From: OLB11 sp041392835
GTDB taxonomy: Bacteria; Bacteroidota; Bacteroidia; Chitinophagales; Chitinophagaceae
Assembly (NCBI GenBank): GCA_041392835.1
Contig: JAWKLF010000001.1
Coordinates: forward strand, 124,001-188,000
Direction of reading: 5' to 3'
Length of the DNA stretch: 64,000 bases
Shown piece after piece: positions 36,303-43,950 of this stretch. The notes beneath the pieces were generated by a model. That model was not told the origin of the DNA. It worked only from the letters and a program-made list of their open reading frames with translations, and searched no databases. The first letter of the stretch is position 1, and the number at the start of each line of letters is the position of its first letter. The position numbers and the translations under genes were made by a program.

Positions 36303-38171
36303 ATGAAATATACTACTGCTCTCCTCTTTTTTTTACTTACTTCTTTTTCGGCGTTCGCTAATGAGAGTATACTGCAAGTAAATTTTTCTGATTTAGGTAT
36401 ATCGAGCCAACAAGATGCACTTATAAATACCATACAATTCAACAATTTTCTTAAAAATTGCAATTCAAAACAAGTAAAAATAAATATACCCATTGGGCAA
36501 TTTAGATTTCGATTCAATGCTGCAAATAAAAATATTTCTATCTCAAACCCTAATATCGAAAAATTATACATTGAAGGGCAAGGTTTTGCTTCTATACTCA
36601 TTTTTGACAATGAGATGCCAGATGATATCTATGATTTATTTCAAATAAAATATCCTGTACAACAAAAGACTAACCACATTTATTTTTCTCACTTGCAAAT
36701 GCAAGGTCCAGAAAACCCTGGTCTTATGAAGGAAAAAAACAAAGTTACGCATGCTGTATTTATAGTAGGAGGAAATGTAAATTTCTTTGCAAATGAAGTA
36801 AAGTTGTCAAAAAATTTTTTTGCGGGTATAGTAGCTACAGGAAAAGGAGATAAGGAAATTGAAATAAAAAAATCGGAAATAGAAAATTATGGTAGCATTG
36901 GGGTAGGTATGTTTGGTACAGCCAATAAGAATGTATTGCATTGTTTCGATACTAAGTTTTTAAGAAATGGTTTAAAACCCAGCGATACCTATAGAGGAAA
37001 AGACTATGGAGCCAGCATATATTGTCATCCCAACGCAAGTATATGGATAGAGGGTTGTTCTTTTTTTCGAAATTATAGAAATGCCATACAGCTTACCAGT
37101 GGTACTGCATTAAAGCACAAACGCTTTCCCGATCCATCATTTTATAAAACAGAATACCAGAAATTTATTGGAAACTATTTTGATAGTACATTGGCAGATG
37201 GAATACAGTTAGGATTCTACTACCCGTTTGCACGAATTGAAAATAATATATTTAATAATGCTTTGCTTGCTGTGCAAGCTCGAATAGGTGCTACCATACA
37301 AAATAATCAATTTAATAAAAATACGTGGGGTATAGAATATAGATTAGATTTTAATGCTAACGATGATGACTCGGTATTTGTTTATATTAAGAAAAATCAG
37401 ATTAAAGGAGGTAGAGGCGTGCGCTTTTTTAACACAAAAGAGGCTAAGATTTATAAAATATTTACAGAAGAAAATAGATTTAAAGATTGCGAATTTAATG
37501 TAGGTAGTGCCTATGGTGGAGATAGCTCAAAACTTTTTTGGGAAAGCATAAAAGATACCTTTGACAATGCCTTTGTGAAAGTTGCTTTTAGCAATGACGG
37601 CATAATCAATAGGGCCTATGTTAAAGCGGGCAAAAATCAATTTCTTTCTATTCCTAAAGAAGCTACTGGTAGCAAACTATTAGTGAAAGATGTCTATGTA
37701 GAAAATAAAAAAGGGGAAGATTATTTTATACTTGTAAAAGGAAGTAGTGAAAAATATGCCGACAAAAATGCATGGATAGAACTTCACGATGTAATGTTTA
37801 AACATCCTGTGCAAAAGGCCTTTAGCCAAGTTATTGAAAATGCCAATATTCATATTTACTTTAATAATAAAGAGTACTCTACACCTCTTCAATGTAAAGA
37901 ACTATTGGGCGATTTTACAATATCCTATGACACATATAAAATTATCGGTACTGGATCAATTCGAACAATTGCTCTAAATCATTTGTTTCTACCTTCGCAA
38001 TTTTCTTGGGGGCGCACCCTCGATGGCATACTGATACTTAAAGCCCTTGATGGTTTTCGTTTAGAGCCTGGCGGTAATATAGAACTCCAGTCGACTTTTA
38101 TTGCGAAAAAAAATACTTCTATAAGTTTAAAATGGAATCGTGAAACCCAGAAATGGAATTTGTTAAAATGA
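36303..38171 (+). CDS. Secreted right-handed beta-helix protein
   Basis: 622 residues from the ATG at 36303, which begins the signal peptide MKYTTALLFFLLTSFSAFA; a TTG six bases earlier is less likely. The middle shows successive short strands with Asn ladders, such as NHIYFSHLQMQGPEN, EIEIKKSEIENYGSIGVGMFG, IWIEGCSFFRNYRNAIQLTSG and RIENNIFNNALLAVQARIG, as in pectate-lyase-like beta-helix folds. No T9SS sorting domain is visible. A polysaccharide substrate is possible but not shown. It is followed by the tRNA locus. Confidence 0.7.
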   Translation: MKYTTALLFFLLTSFSAFANESILQVNFSDLGISSQQDALINTIQFNNFLKNCNSKQVKINIPIGQFRFRFNAANKNISISNPNIEKLYIEGQGFASILIFDNEMPDDIYDLFQIKYPVQQKTNHIYFSHLQMQGPENPGLMKEKNKVTHAVFIVGGNVNFFANEVKLSKNFFAGIVATGKGDKEIEIKKSEIENYGSIGVGMFGTANKNVLHCFDTKFLRNGLKPSDTYRGKDYGASIYCHPNASIWIEGCSFFRNYRNAIQLTSGTALKHKRFPDPSFYKTEYQKFIGNYFDSTLADGIQLGFYYPFARIENNIFNNALLAVQARIGATIQNNQFNKNTWGIEYRLDFNANDDDSVFVYIKKNQIKGGRGVRFFNTKEAKIYKIFTEENRFKDCEFNVGSAYGGDSSKLFWESIKDTFDNAFVKVAFSNDGIINRAYVKAGKNQFLSIPKEATGSKLLVKDVYVENKKGEDYFILVKGSSEKYADKNAWIELHDVMFKHPVQKAFSQVIENANIHIYFNNKEYSTPLQCKELLGDFTISYDTYKIIGTGSIRTIALNHLFLPSQFSWGRTLDGILILKALDGFRLEPGGNIELQSTFIAKKNTSISLKWNRETQKWNLLK

Positions 38172-38218
38172 GTTTAAGATATTGGACAACTTAATAAGCG
38201 AAAATAAAAAAAAATAAT

Positions 38219-38226
38219 TACTTTTG
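38219..38226 (+). promoter_or_regulatory. -7 promoter box (TACTTTTG) of the tRNA locus
   Basis: TACTTTTG fits TAnnTTTG and lies 18 bases before the broken tRNA copy at 38245. The same transcript would run through the broken copy into tRNA-Arg and stop at 38427. Confidence 0.55.
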
Positions 38227-38244
38227 CATGCCTTCAGATATGGA

Positions 38245-38311
38245 GGTCTGGTAGCTCAGCTGGATAGAGCAATCCCGACAAATCGGGATAGGTCAAAGCG
38301 AAACTTGAGCA
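38245..38311 (+). pseudogene. Truncated tRNA-Arg-like 5' half (pseudo-tRNA)
   Basis: The acceptor 5' strand (GGTCTGG) and complete D arm are nearly identical to the tRNA-Arg 72 bases downstream; 23 bases in a row are shared. In place of the anticodon arm stands a hairpin ATCCCGA-CAAA-TCGGGAT with a four-base loop that cannot decode. There is no T arm and no 3' acceptor strand. Confidence 0.75.
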
Positions 38312-38316
38312 AATAT

Positions 38317-38393
38317 GGTCCGGTAGCTCAGCTGGATAGAGCAACAGCCTTCTAAGCTGTAGGTCATTGGTTCGAATCCAATCCGGATCACCA
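38317..38393 (+). tRNA. tRNA-Arg (anticodon TCT)
   Basis: All four arms fold: acceptor GGTCCGG / CCGGATC with one G-T pair, D arm with AGCTCAGCTGGATAGAGC, anticodon stem ACAGC / GCTGT with loop CTTCTAA (anticodon TCT), T arm ATTGG-TTCGAAT-CCAAT. The 3' CCA is encoded. It reads AGA and AGG codons. Confidence 0.96.
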
Positions 38394-38427
38394 GGTTGTC
38401 AAAACAAATTTTGGCAACCTTTTTTTA
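38393..38427 (+). terminator. Rho-independent terminator behind tRNA-Arg
   Basis: A 12-bp stem AGGTTGTCAAAA / TTTTGGCAACCT with loop CAAA is followed by seven T. It starts right at the encoded CCA end and closes the tRNA transcript. Confidence 0.92.
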
Positions 38428-38531
38428 TGTATTACGTATATATATTATTTTCTCAAAAGTTATACCAGAGTGATTTGGACAATAGTCCAAATCTTACTGT
38501 GGTAAATACCGATTCGATAGCGGTTTCCTGA

Positions 38532-38711
38532 TTAATCTGGATATCTGATTTCGCTTCGGTGCTAAACAGATACTACATAGGATATACATCTGATGTCAAG
38601 GTTAGACTCATGGAATGCCACAACATTGGCCGATCGAAATACACATTCAAGGAGATACCTTGGGAAATAAGACTAAAGGTTTTACAACAAAAAAAAGTAA
38701 GGCATGTGTAA
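38532..38711 (+). pseudogene. GIY-YIG nuclease-like remnant
   Basis: In the frame 38532-38711 the translation reads NRYYIGYTSDVKVRLME, then HNIGRSKYT and IPWEIR, and stops. This order (YIG, GYTSDv..RL.EHN, ..S.YT, PWei) is that of the GIY-YIG domain in short UPF0213/UvrC-like proteins. The N-terminal GIY strand has no start codon and no clear match, and the C-terminal half is missing. The rest of the 489-base gap between the two tRNA genes holds nothing else recognisable. Small GIY-YIG genes are often found at tRNA and rRNA loci in Bacteroidota. Confidence 0.5.
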
Positions 38712-38882
38712 GTATTCTTTGTCTTGTCCAGTTTACAACTTGGTCTATACAATTGCAAAATACGACTATACTCCGAAGTACTGACTGGTAAATTTATTAA
38801 ATTGGATTAAAACCAAATTTATAATTTGTATAATATTTGTTGAATCCATTATACTGCTTGATATTTGCAATGTAAAAAATAT

Positions 38883-38966
38883 GCGTGGGTGGCGAAACTG
38901 GTATACGCGCTACTTTGAGGTGGTAGTGGCCGCAAGGCTGTGGGAGTTCGAATCTCCTCTCGCGCA
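38883..38966 (+). tRNA. tRNA-Leu (anticodon GAG)
   Basis: Acceptor GCGTGGG / CTCGCGC, D arm GGCGAAACTGGTATACGC, anticodon stem CTACT / GGTAG with loop TTGAGGT (anticodon GAG), a long variable arm TGGCCGCAAGGCTGT as in class II tRNAs, and T arm GGGAG-TTCGAAT-CTCCT. Discriminator A at 38966; CCA is not encoded. It reads CTC and CTT. Confidence 0.95.
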
Positions 38967-38972
38967 CTTTTT

Positions 38973-39353
38973 TTAATCTAACAGCTCAAACCATACAGGT
39001 TTGTCATTAGCATAATCGCCTTGATAGTTTATAGTAATCTCTTCATGAGCCGCTATGTCTCGTATGGATTTTATATGCATTATACGCTGTTTATAATCCT
39101 GAAAATATTCGCAATTAGATGGGCATGCATGATTATATATAGATAAAAACCCCATACCGATAGCAGCTTGCTCGTGCTCCCAATCAAATACGTAATTATA
39201 TAAAATAGTTTCCAAAAGTTTCTTTTTGTCGTCTATTGATATCAGTATTATTGGGCTACTTTCTATTATAGTATTAGCTGCAATAGCTTTGCTGGTATAT
39301 ATTCCCCAACCTTTTTTTTCGCTAAGCGCAGAAAATAAATAGGGTGCTATCAT
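38973..39353 (-). CDS. SET-domain protein (protein-lysine methyltransferase-like)
   Basis: 126 residues, little more than one SET domain. Visible motifs are KGWGIYTSKAI (SAM-binding, from residue 14), NHACPSN (74-80, the NHxCxPN motif) and EITINY (105-110, the ELTxxY motif with the catalytic Tyr). There is no pre-SET domain, and the zinc-binding post-SET cysteines are missing. SET enzymes transfer methyl groups from SAM to protein lysines; the target here is unknown. Its start overlaps mreD by 4 bases and it takes the place where mrdA/pbp2 and rodA usually follow mreBCD. Closing gene of the mre operon. Confidence 0.82.
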   Translation of the reverse strand: MIAPYLFSALSEKKGWGIYTSKAIAANTIIESSPIILISIDDKKKLLETILYNYVFDWEHEQAAIGMGFLSIYNHACPSNCEYFQDYKQRIMHIKSIRDIAAHEEITINYQGDYANDKPVWFELLD

Positions 39354-39895
39354 TTTCGAATACTCTCTTTTTTACTAAACAATAATTGAAAAATGACAAC
39401 TAGCAAGAGGCTTAGTAGTAAGGAAGAAATTGTTTTTAGGAGTATGATAGGGGTGTTTCTGAAACTCCAAATCTGTATTAGATAGTACCAAAAATGATGA
39501 ATTAAAAGTAGAATGCCTGCATATAAAATATAGGACATAAAGCCCATTTGATACAGGTTAGGTACTATGTTTTGTTTTTCTTTGGGGTTGTATTGAAAAA
39601 ATAACGAAATAATTCGAGGTCTGCTAAACGCTAATAGCAATGAAGCAGATGCATGGATACCACTTGTATTGGAAAACATATCAACAATAAAACCTATGAC
39701 AAATGCAATAATTAATTCTACCCATATAGGTGTGCGTATGGGCAAATTAATAAAAATCAGTGGGTATATAATAGGTGTAAAAATAGGTATACCAAAGAGA
39801 CTGACTGAAGATTTGATGGCTATATCATTTAAGAAAAAGAGCTGTATGCTCAATATAATAAGACTGTAAAATAGGACTCGTATGGGATAGCTCAT
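39350..39895 (-). CDS. mreD: Rod shape-determining protein MreD
   Basis: 181 residues, about five membrane helices (for example VLFYSLIILSIQLFFLND, WVELIIAFVIGFIVDMFSN). GFIVDMFSNTSGIHASASLLLAF is the conserved centre of Bacteroidota MreD. MreD is an inner-membrane part of the elongasome with MreC and MreB. It sits directly behind mreC (one base apart) and overlaps the SET gene by 4 bases, so all four genes appear to be translated from one mRNA. Confidence 0.88.
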   Translation of the reverse strand: MSYPIRVLFYSLIILSIQLFFLNDIAIKSSVSLFGIPIFTPIIYPLIFINLPIRTPIWVELIIAFVIGFIVDMFSNTSGIHASASLLLAFSRPRIISLFFQYNPKEKQNIVPNLYQMGFMSYILYAGILLLIHHFWYYLIQIWSFRNTPIILLKTISSLLLSLLLVVIFQLLFSKKESIRK

Positions 39896-39896
39896 A

Positions 39897-40724
39897 TTAT
39901 TCTACTTGTAGTGAATCTTCTAATTGGATTCGTTCTATTCTGGTATTGTCTTCTACAATATATACATAATGTAAATTCTGAAAGTTATTACTTAATTTAA
40001 TTTGATAGTCTTTATTGTTAATCTTTTTTACGGTAGTACCTATCATTATTTTTTCAGGAAATTTTGAATAGCTGCTAGTATATATAGTGTCTCCTTTTTT
40101 TAGTACTACAGACTGCGAAATGCCCGACAATTGTACAAAATCGGTGTGTTTGCCATTCCATGATATTTTGCCTACGGTGCCATCTGGTAGTTGTGCATTA
40201 ATAACAAATTTATCTGAAAGGATAGAAGATGCTAAACTATAATTTTCGCTAACATGAGTAATTTCGCCTACAACACCTCGATCGCTAATAACTACAAATT
40301 TTTTCTGTACACCTTGTTTACTTCCAATATTAAGAGTCAAATAATTGTTTTTTAAATCAAGAGAATTATTGACTACTTGACAAGGTAAAAAGTGATAATG
40401 AGTGACTTGGATAACACTATCTGTTTGCAATGTTTTATCAAATGAGGTATCGTGCAGGGGATTTTTTTTTAACTGAATGCCTATTTGTTGCTTCAATTTG
40501 GCATTTTCAATAGAAAGTTCCTTATTGATTTTATCTAATTGTGTATAGTTGAATATTTTTTCTTTTTTGGCAAGAAGTTTGCCCGATAAAGCTCTCGAAG
40601 AGTTAAGATATGAACTACGCTGATAGGAACTATTGCGAATAATACTACTTAAACAAATAATTTGTAATACAACGAATAACAACACATGATAATATCGTTT
40701 AAGTAAGTAAAGGAGATTATGCAA
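39897..40724 (-). CDS. mreC: Rod shape-determining protein MreC
   Basis: 275 residues: one N-terminal membrane helix (about 10-30), a coiled coil (about 45-90, KINKELSIENAKLKQQIG) and the periplasmic double beta-barrel domain with NSLDLKNNYLTLNIGSKQGV, ISDRGVVGEITHVSENYSLA and VVLKKGDTIYTSSYSKFPE. It links cytoplasmic MreB to the wall synthesis enzymes. Order mreB-mreC-mreD is the standard one; the gap to mreB is 37 bases. Confidence 0.92.
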   Translation of the reverse strand: MHNLLYLLKRYYHVLLFVVLQIICLSSIIRNSSYQRSSYLNSSRALSGKLLAKKEKIFNYTQLDKINKELSIENAKLKQQIGIQLKKNPLHDTSFDKTLQTDSVIQVTHYHFLPCQVVNNSLDLKNNYLTLNIGSKQGVQKKFVVISDRGVVGEITHVSENYSLASSILSDKFVINAQLPDGTVGKISWNGKHTDFVQLSGISQSVVLKKGDTIYTSSYSKFPEKIMIGTTVKKINNKDYQIKLSNNFQNLHYVYIVEDNTRIERIQLEDSLQVE

Positions 40725-40761
40725 TGTCTCTTATTTTTCAAATGAATTAATTAAACACAAA

Positions 40762-41784
40762 TTATTGCATTAAGAAAGGATATTTATGAATATGTTTTAA
40801 TGCCATACCTGTGCCTTTAACAACACTACGAAGTGGATCGTCTGCAATATGTACAGGTAGTTTTATTTTGTGCGAAATTCTGTAATCCAATCCTCTCAAT
40901 AAGGCACCACCTCCTGTAAGGTATAACCCTCTTCTGAAAATATCAGAAGCTAATTCTGGTGGAGTTTTTTCTAATGCTTTTAATACAGCCTCTTCTATTT
41001 TAAATATGGATTTATCCAAAGCATCTGCTACTTCTTGGTATGATACCATAATTTGTTTTGGAATACCGGTTACCAAGTCTCTACCATTTACAGCTACGTC
41101 TTCTGGTGGGTTGTCTAATTCTTTCAATGCACTTCCTACTTGTATTTTAATTTGTTCGGCAGTGCGCTCACCTATCAATAAACTATGATAGCGTCTCATC
41201 GCTTCAATAATATCGGCTGTAAATTCATCTCCTGCTATACGAATACTCTCATCGCATACAATACCCGATAAAGAAATAACTGATATACCTGTAGTACCAC
41301 CGCCAATATCGATTACCATATTTCCTGTAGGTTCTTCTACATCTATGCCTATACCCAAGGCTGCGGCCATAGGTTCATGTATCATATATACTTCTTTTGC
41401 ACCTGCTTGTTCAGCACTATCATGCACAGCGCGTTTTTCTACTTCGGTAATTGACGAAGGAATGCATATAACCATTCTCCAACTTGGAGCAAAAAGCTTC
41501 TTTTTGGGATTGATTAATTTAATCATTTCTTTTATCATCCCTTCGGCAGCTTGGAAATTGGCTATTACACCATCTTTTAGGGGGCGTATAGTTTTTAGGT
41601 TTTCATGCACTTTACCATCCATCATCATGGCTCTCTTGCCTACGGCTATGATTTTATTAGTTGTGCGATCTATAGCCACTATAGACGGTTCGTCTACTAC
41701 TACTTGATCATTATGTATAATTAAAGTATTGGCTGTTCCAAGATCAATTGCTATATCTTGTGTAAAAAAGTTAAATATCCCCAT
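40762..41784 (-). CDS. mreB: Rod shape-determining protein MreB
   Basis: 340 residues from the ATG at 41784; the 14 codons before it in the open frame are not conserved. Actin-like ATPase that guides side-wall synthesis. Phosphate-binding motifs are DIAIDLGTANTLI (phosphate 1), VIDIGGGTTGISVISL (phosphate 2) and LYLTGGGALLRGLD (adenosine). HEPMAAALGIG is the usual conserved piece between them. First gene of mreBCD plus the SET gene on the minus strand. Confidence 0.96.
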   Translation of the reverse strand: MGIFNFFTQDIAIDLGTANTLIIHNDQVVVDEPSIVAIDRTTNKIIAVGKRAMMMDGKVHENLKTIRPLKDGVIANFQAAEGMIKEMIKLINPKKKLFAPSWRMVICIPSSITEVEKRAVHDSAEQAGAKEVYMIHEPMAAALGIGIDVEEPTGNMVIDIGGGTTGISVISLSGIVCDESIRIAGDEFTADIIEAMRRYHSLLIGERTAEQIKIQVGSALKELDNPPEDVAVNGRDLVTGIPKQIMVSYQEVADALDKSIFKIEEAVLKALEKTPPELASDIFRRGLYLTGGGALLRGLDYRISHKIKLPVHIADDPLRSVVKGTGMALKHIHKYPFLMQ

Positions 41785-41874
41785 GTTTTTGCCTTGATGA
41801 ATGAATGCTTGCGAATTTAACAGCAAATATTAATATTTTCAGACAAATAGTAGAATTGTGAATAATTTATGAAA

Positions 41875-41902
41875 AAAAGCTACTCCGTTTGAAGTAGCTT
41901 TT
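41875..41902 (-). terminator. Rho-independent terminator after the aldolase gene
   Basis: Stem AAAAGCTACT / AGTAGCTTTT with an eight-base loop, flanked by A and T runs. On the minus strand it lies 33 bases behind the stop of the aldolase gene (41935) and before mreB. Confidence 0.85.
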
Positions 41903-41934
41903 TATAAATAAAATTCAAATAGCATTAGGCGAGG

Positions 41935-42984
41935 CTAATACTTTTGTCTAAATATACATCTTGAATGGTATTTTAATAATTCAATACCATCTTTCATAGG
42001 TTTCTGAAACGCCTTACGACCGCTTATAAGTCCCATACCGCCAGCTCTTTTATTAACCACTGCCGTCATTACTGCTTCGCTCATGTCGCTAGCACCTTTG
42101 CTCTCACCACCGCTATTTATTAAGCCTACACGCCCCATGTAGCAGTTAGCTACTTGGTAGCGAGTCAAATCTATAGGATGATCAGTAGTTAATTCGTCAT
42201 AAACTTTTTTATGTGTTTTGCCAAATTTCAAAGCATTGTAACCACCATTGTTTGATGGTAATTTTTGTTTAATAATATCAGCTTGAATTGTAACGCCAAT
42301 ATGATTGGCTTGCCCTGTTAAGTCGGCACTGGTATGATAATCTTGTTCCGCAGTTTTGAAAGCAGAATTACGTAAATAGCACCAAAGTACAGTAGCCATA
42401 CCCAATTCGTGTGCATACTCAAAAGCTTTGGCTACTTCTTGAATTTGTCTTGTGCTTTCATCACTACCAAAGTATATAGTAGCGCCTACAGCTACTGCAC
42501 CCATATTCCAAGCATCTCTAATGTTTCCAAACATAATTTGGTCAAATTTGTTTGGATAAGAAATAAATTCATTATGATTTATTTTCACTATAAATGGAAT
42601 TTTGTGTGCATATTTTCTTGCACAAGCTCCTAATACACCATATGTAGAAGCCACAGCATTACAACCGCCTTCTATAGCTAATTTTACAATATTTTCGGGG
42701 TCAAAATAAATAGGATTTGGAGCAAAAGATGCACCTGCACTATGTTCTATGCCTTGGTCTACAGGCAATATAGATACATAGCCTGTATTTTTCAAACGGC
42801 CATTCCCCATAAGGGTTTGTATGCTACGCAAGGTTTGAATGTTTCTGTTACTACCAATCCATACATCATCTATGGTTTTTTTGCTTGGTGTATATAATTC
42901 TTTTTTTGAAATGGTATTGCATGTGTGTTCCAAATAATAAGAGGCATCCTTACCTAAAAGATCAATAATTTTTTGATTTGACAT
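41935..42984 (-). CDS. fbaB: Class I fructose-bisphosphate aldolase (FbaB/DhnA type)
   Basis: 349 residues. Cleaves fructose 1,6-bisphosphate in glycolysis through a Schiff-base lysine. VSILPVDQGIEHSAGASFAPNP is the hallmark of the DhnA/FbaB family, and PFIVKINHNEF probably carries the Schiff-base Lys. MATVLWCYLRNSAFK and GLINSGGESKGASDM are the following barrel strands, the latter with phosphate-binding Gly/Ser residues. No zinc-binding class II motifs are present. It has its own -7 box and terminator. Confidence 0.92.
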   Translation of the reverse strand: MSNQKIIDLLGKDASYYLEHTCNTISKKELYTPSKKTIDDVWIGSNRNIQTLRSIQTLMGNGRLKNTGYVSILPVDQGIEHSAGASFAPNPIYFDPENIVKLAIEGGCNAVASTYGVLGACARKYAHKIPFIVKINHNEFISYPNKFDQIMFGNIRDAWNMGAVAVGATIYFGSDESTRQIQEVAKAFEYAHELGMATVLWCYLRNSAFKTAEQDYHTSADLTGQANHIGVTIQADIIKQKLPSNNGGYNALKFGKTHKKVYDELTTDHPIDLTRYQVANCYMGRVGLINSGGESKGASDMSEAVMTAVVNKRAGGMGLISGRKAFQKPMKDGIELLKYHSRCIFRQKY

Positions 42985-43009
42985 AGAAAATTTGTTTTTT
43001 AAAAGTCGG

Positions 43010-43017
43010 CAAATTTA
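43010..43017 (-). promoter_or_regulatory. -7 promoter box (TAAATTTG) before the aldolase gene
   Basis: On the minus strand TAAATTTG fits TAnnTTTG and lies 25 bases upstream of the ATG at 42984. No -33 match at the normal spacing. Confidence 0.5.
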
Positions 43018-43078
43018 CATTAAAAATCTCTTTTTATATCGTTTGTTGACTATTCTATTCCATAAAAACAATAAAAAA

Positions 43079-43104
43079 AGGCTATTCTTAAAATTGAATA
43101 GCCT
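43079..43104 (-). terminator. Rho-independent terminator after the ribosomal gene cluster
   Basis: Stem AGGCTATTC / GAATAGCCT with loop TTAAAATT; on the minus strand it is followed by a run of seven T. It lies 24 bases behind the DUF4295 stop and closes rpmB-rpmG-DUF4295. Confidence 0.92.
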
Positions 43105-43128
43105 GTTATTATTTTATAGAAATGTATT

Positions 43129-43299
43129 CTATTTACTTGCTAAGAAATCTTTTACTTTTTCTTTATGAACTATTTGTTCTTTAAAAGTATAAGCACCTGT
43201 TTTAGGACTACGAATAGCACGTATTACTTTAGTCCAGTTTTTAGATTCTGCTGATGCTTTAAGATCTTTTTTTATCGCGGTTTTTGCTGCTTTACCCAT
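43129..43299 (-). CDS. DUF4295 small basic protein
   Basis: 56 residues: it begins MGKAAKTAIKK, contains WTKVIRAIRSPKTGAYTFKE and ends VKDFLASK. The centre KVIRxIRSPKTGAYTFKE.IVH is the DUF4295 signature, a family limited to Bacteroidota and always found beside rpmG and rpmB. It is thought to be linked with the ribosome because of this position; no activity is shown. The gene follows rpmG by 9 bases and is followed by a terminator. Confidence 0.9.
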   Translation of the reverse strand: MGKAAKTAIKKDLKASAESKNWTKVIRAIRSPKTGAYTFKEQIVHKEKVKDFLASK

Positions 43300-43308
43300 G
43301 ATATATTA

Positions 43309-43491
43309 TTATTTAATTTCTTTGTGAATAGTGTATTTCTTAAGTATTGGATTGTATTTTTTTAATTCAATACGTTCAGGTGTATTTTTCTTATTTTTTT
43401 GCGAAATATAACGGCTTGTACCAGGCATACCTGATTCTTTATGTTCAGTACATTCTAATATTACTTGTACTCTGTTTCCTTTTTTTGCCAT
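43309..43491 (-). CDS. rpmG: 50S ribosomal protein L33
   Basis: 60 residues, normal for L33. MAKKGNRVQVILECTEH, then SGTSRYISQKNKKNT-like sequence (here GTSRYISQKNKKNTPERIE) and LKKYNPILKKYTIHKEIK are family signatures. Only one Cys is present, so it is the zinc-free form. It stands between rpmB and DUF4295. Confidence 0.97.
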   Translation of the reverse strand: MAKKGNRVQVILECTEHKESGMPGTSRYISQKNKKNTPERIELKKYNPILKKYTIHKEIK

Positions 43492-43527
43492 GATGAATAG
43501 TTATTAAAAATGCTAAATTATAGTTTA

Positions 43528-43764
43528 TTAAATAGATTGACCAGCAGCACGCAATTCTTTTACAACATTGTAAAGACCACGTTTGTTGATTGTGCGCATT
43601 GCTTTTGCGGTTAATTTTAGTGTTATCCATTTATCTTCCTCAGCAAGGAAGTATCTTTTACTTTGTAAATTCGGCATAAAACGACGAATACTTTTCTTAT
43701 TAGAAAAAGAAACTTTATTTCCTTTTAAAGGGGTTGTTCCGGTTACTTGACAGACTCTAGCCAT
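43528..43764 (-). CDS. rpmB: 50S ribosomal protein L28
   Basis: 78 residues, normal for L28. MARVCQVTGTTPLKGNKVS, then KSIRRFMPNLQSKRYF and TLKLTAKAMRTINKRGL match the family. Zinc ligands are reduced to one Cys, the zinc-free form like the neighbouring L33. First gene of the cluster; a TACCTTTG -7 box lies 22 bases upstream. Confidence 0.97.
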   Translation of the reverse strand: MARVCQVTGTTPLKGNKVSFSNKKSIRRFMPNLQSKRYFLAEEDKWITLKLTAKAMRTINKRGLYNVVKELRAAGQSI

Positions 43765-43786
43765 TTCTTAAATTTTTTAAGGAACG

Positions 43787-43794
43787 CAAAGGTA
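43787..43794 (-). promoter_or_regulatory. -7 promoter box (TACCTTTG) before rpmB
   Basis: On the minus strand TACCTTTG fits TAnnTTTG exactly in the form most often seen at strong Bacteroidota promoters. It lies 22 bases before the rpmB ATG. No -33 TTG was recognised. Confidence 0.6.
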
Positions 43795-43950
43795 GATGAT
43801 TTTTAATAAGATTCCATATTTTTTTATAAAAATGATTCTTTTTTTTGTTGTTAATACAAAAAAAGGCTTTTTTTATGCAAATAATTTGTACCAGTTGTAA
43901 AATATCATGGTTCTTTTTGCAGTTGAGGTATAAAAAATAATGTATTTGTT

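Noticed and set aside
38245..38316. A second functional tRNA gene
   Set aside because: No T arm, no 3' acceptor strand and a four-base loop in place of the anticodon loop.
38573..38758. 61-codon minus-strand frame between the tRNA genes
   Set aside because: It is the antisense of the GIY-YIG-like remnant; the plus-strand reading has the recognisable motifs.
43859..43875. A-run/T-run palindrome behind rpmB as a terminator
   Set aside because: There is no loop and only a G-C centre; it cannot form a stable hairpin.
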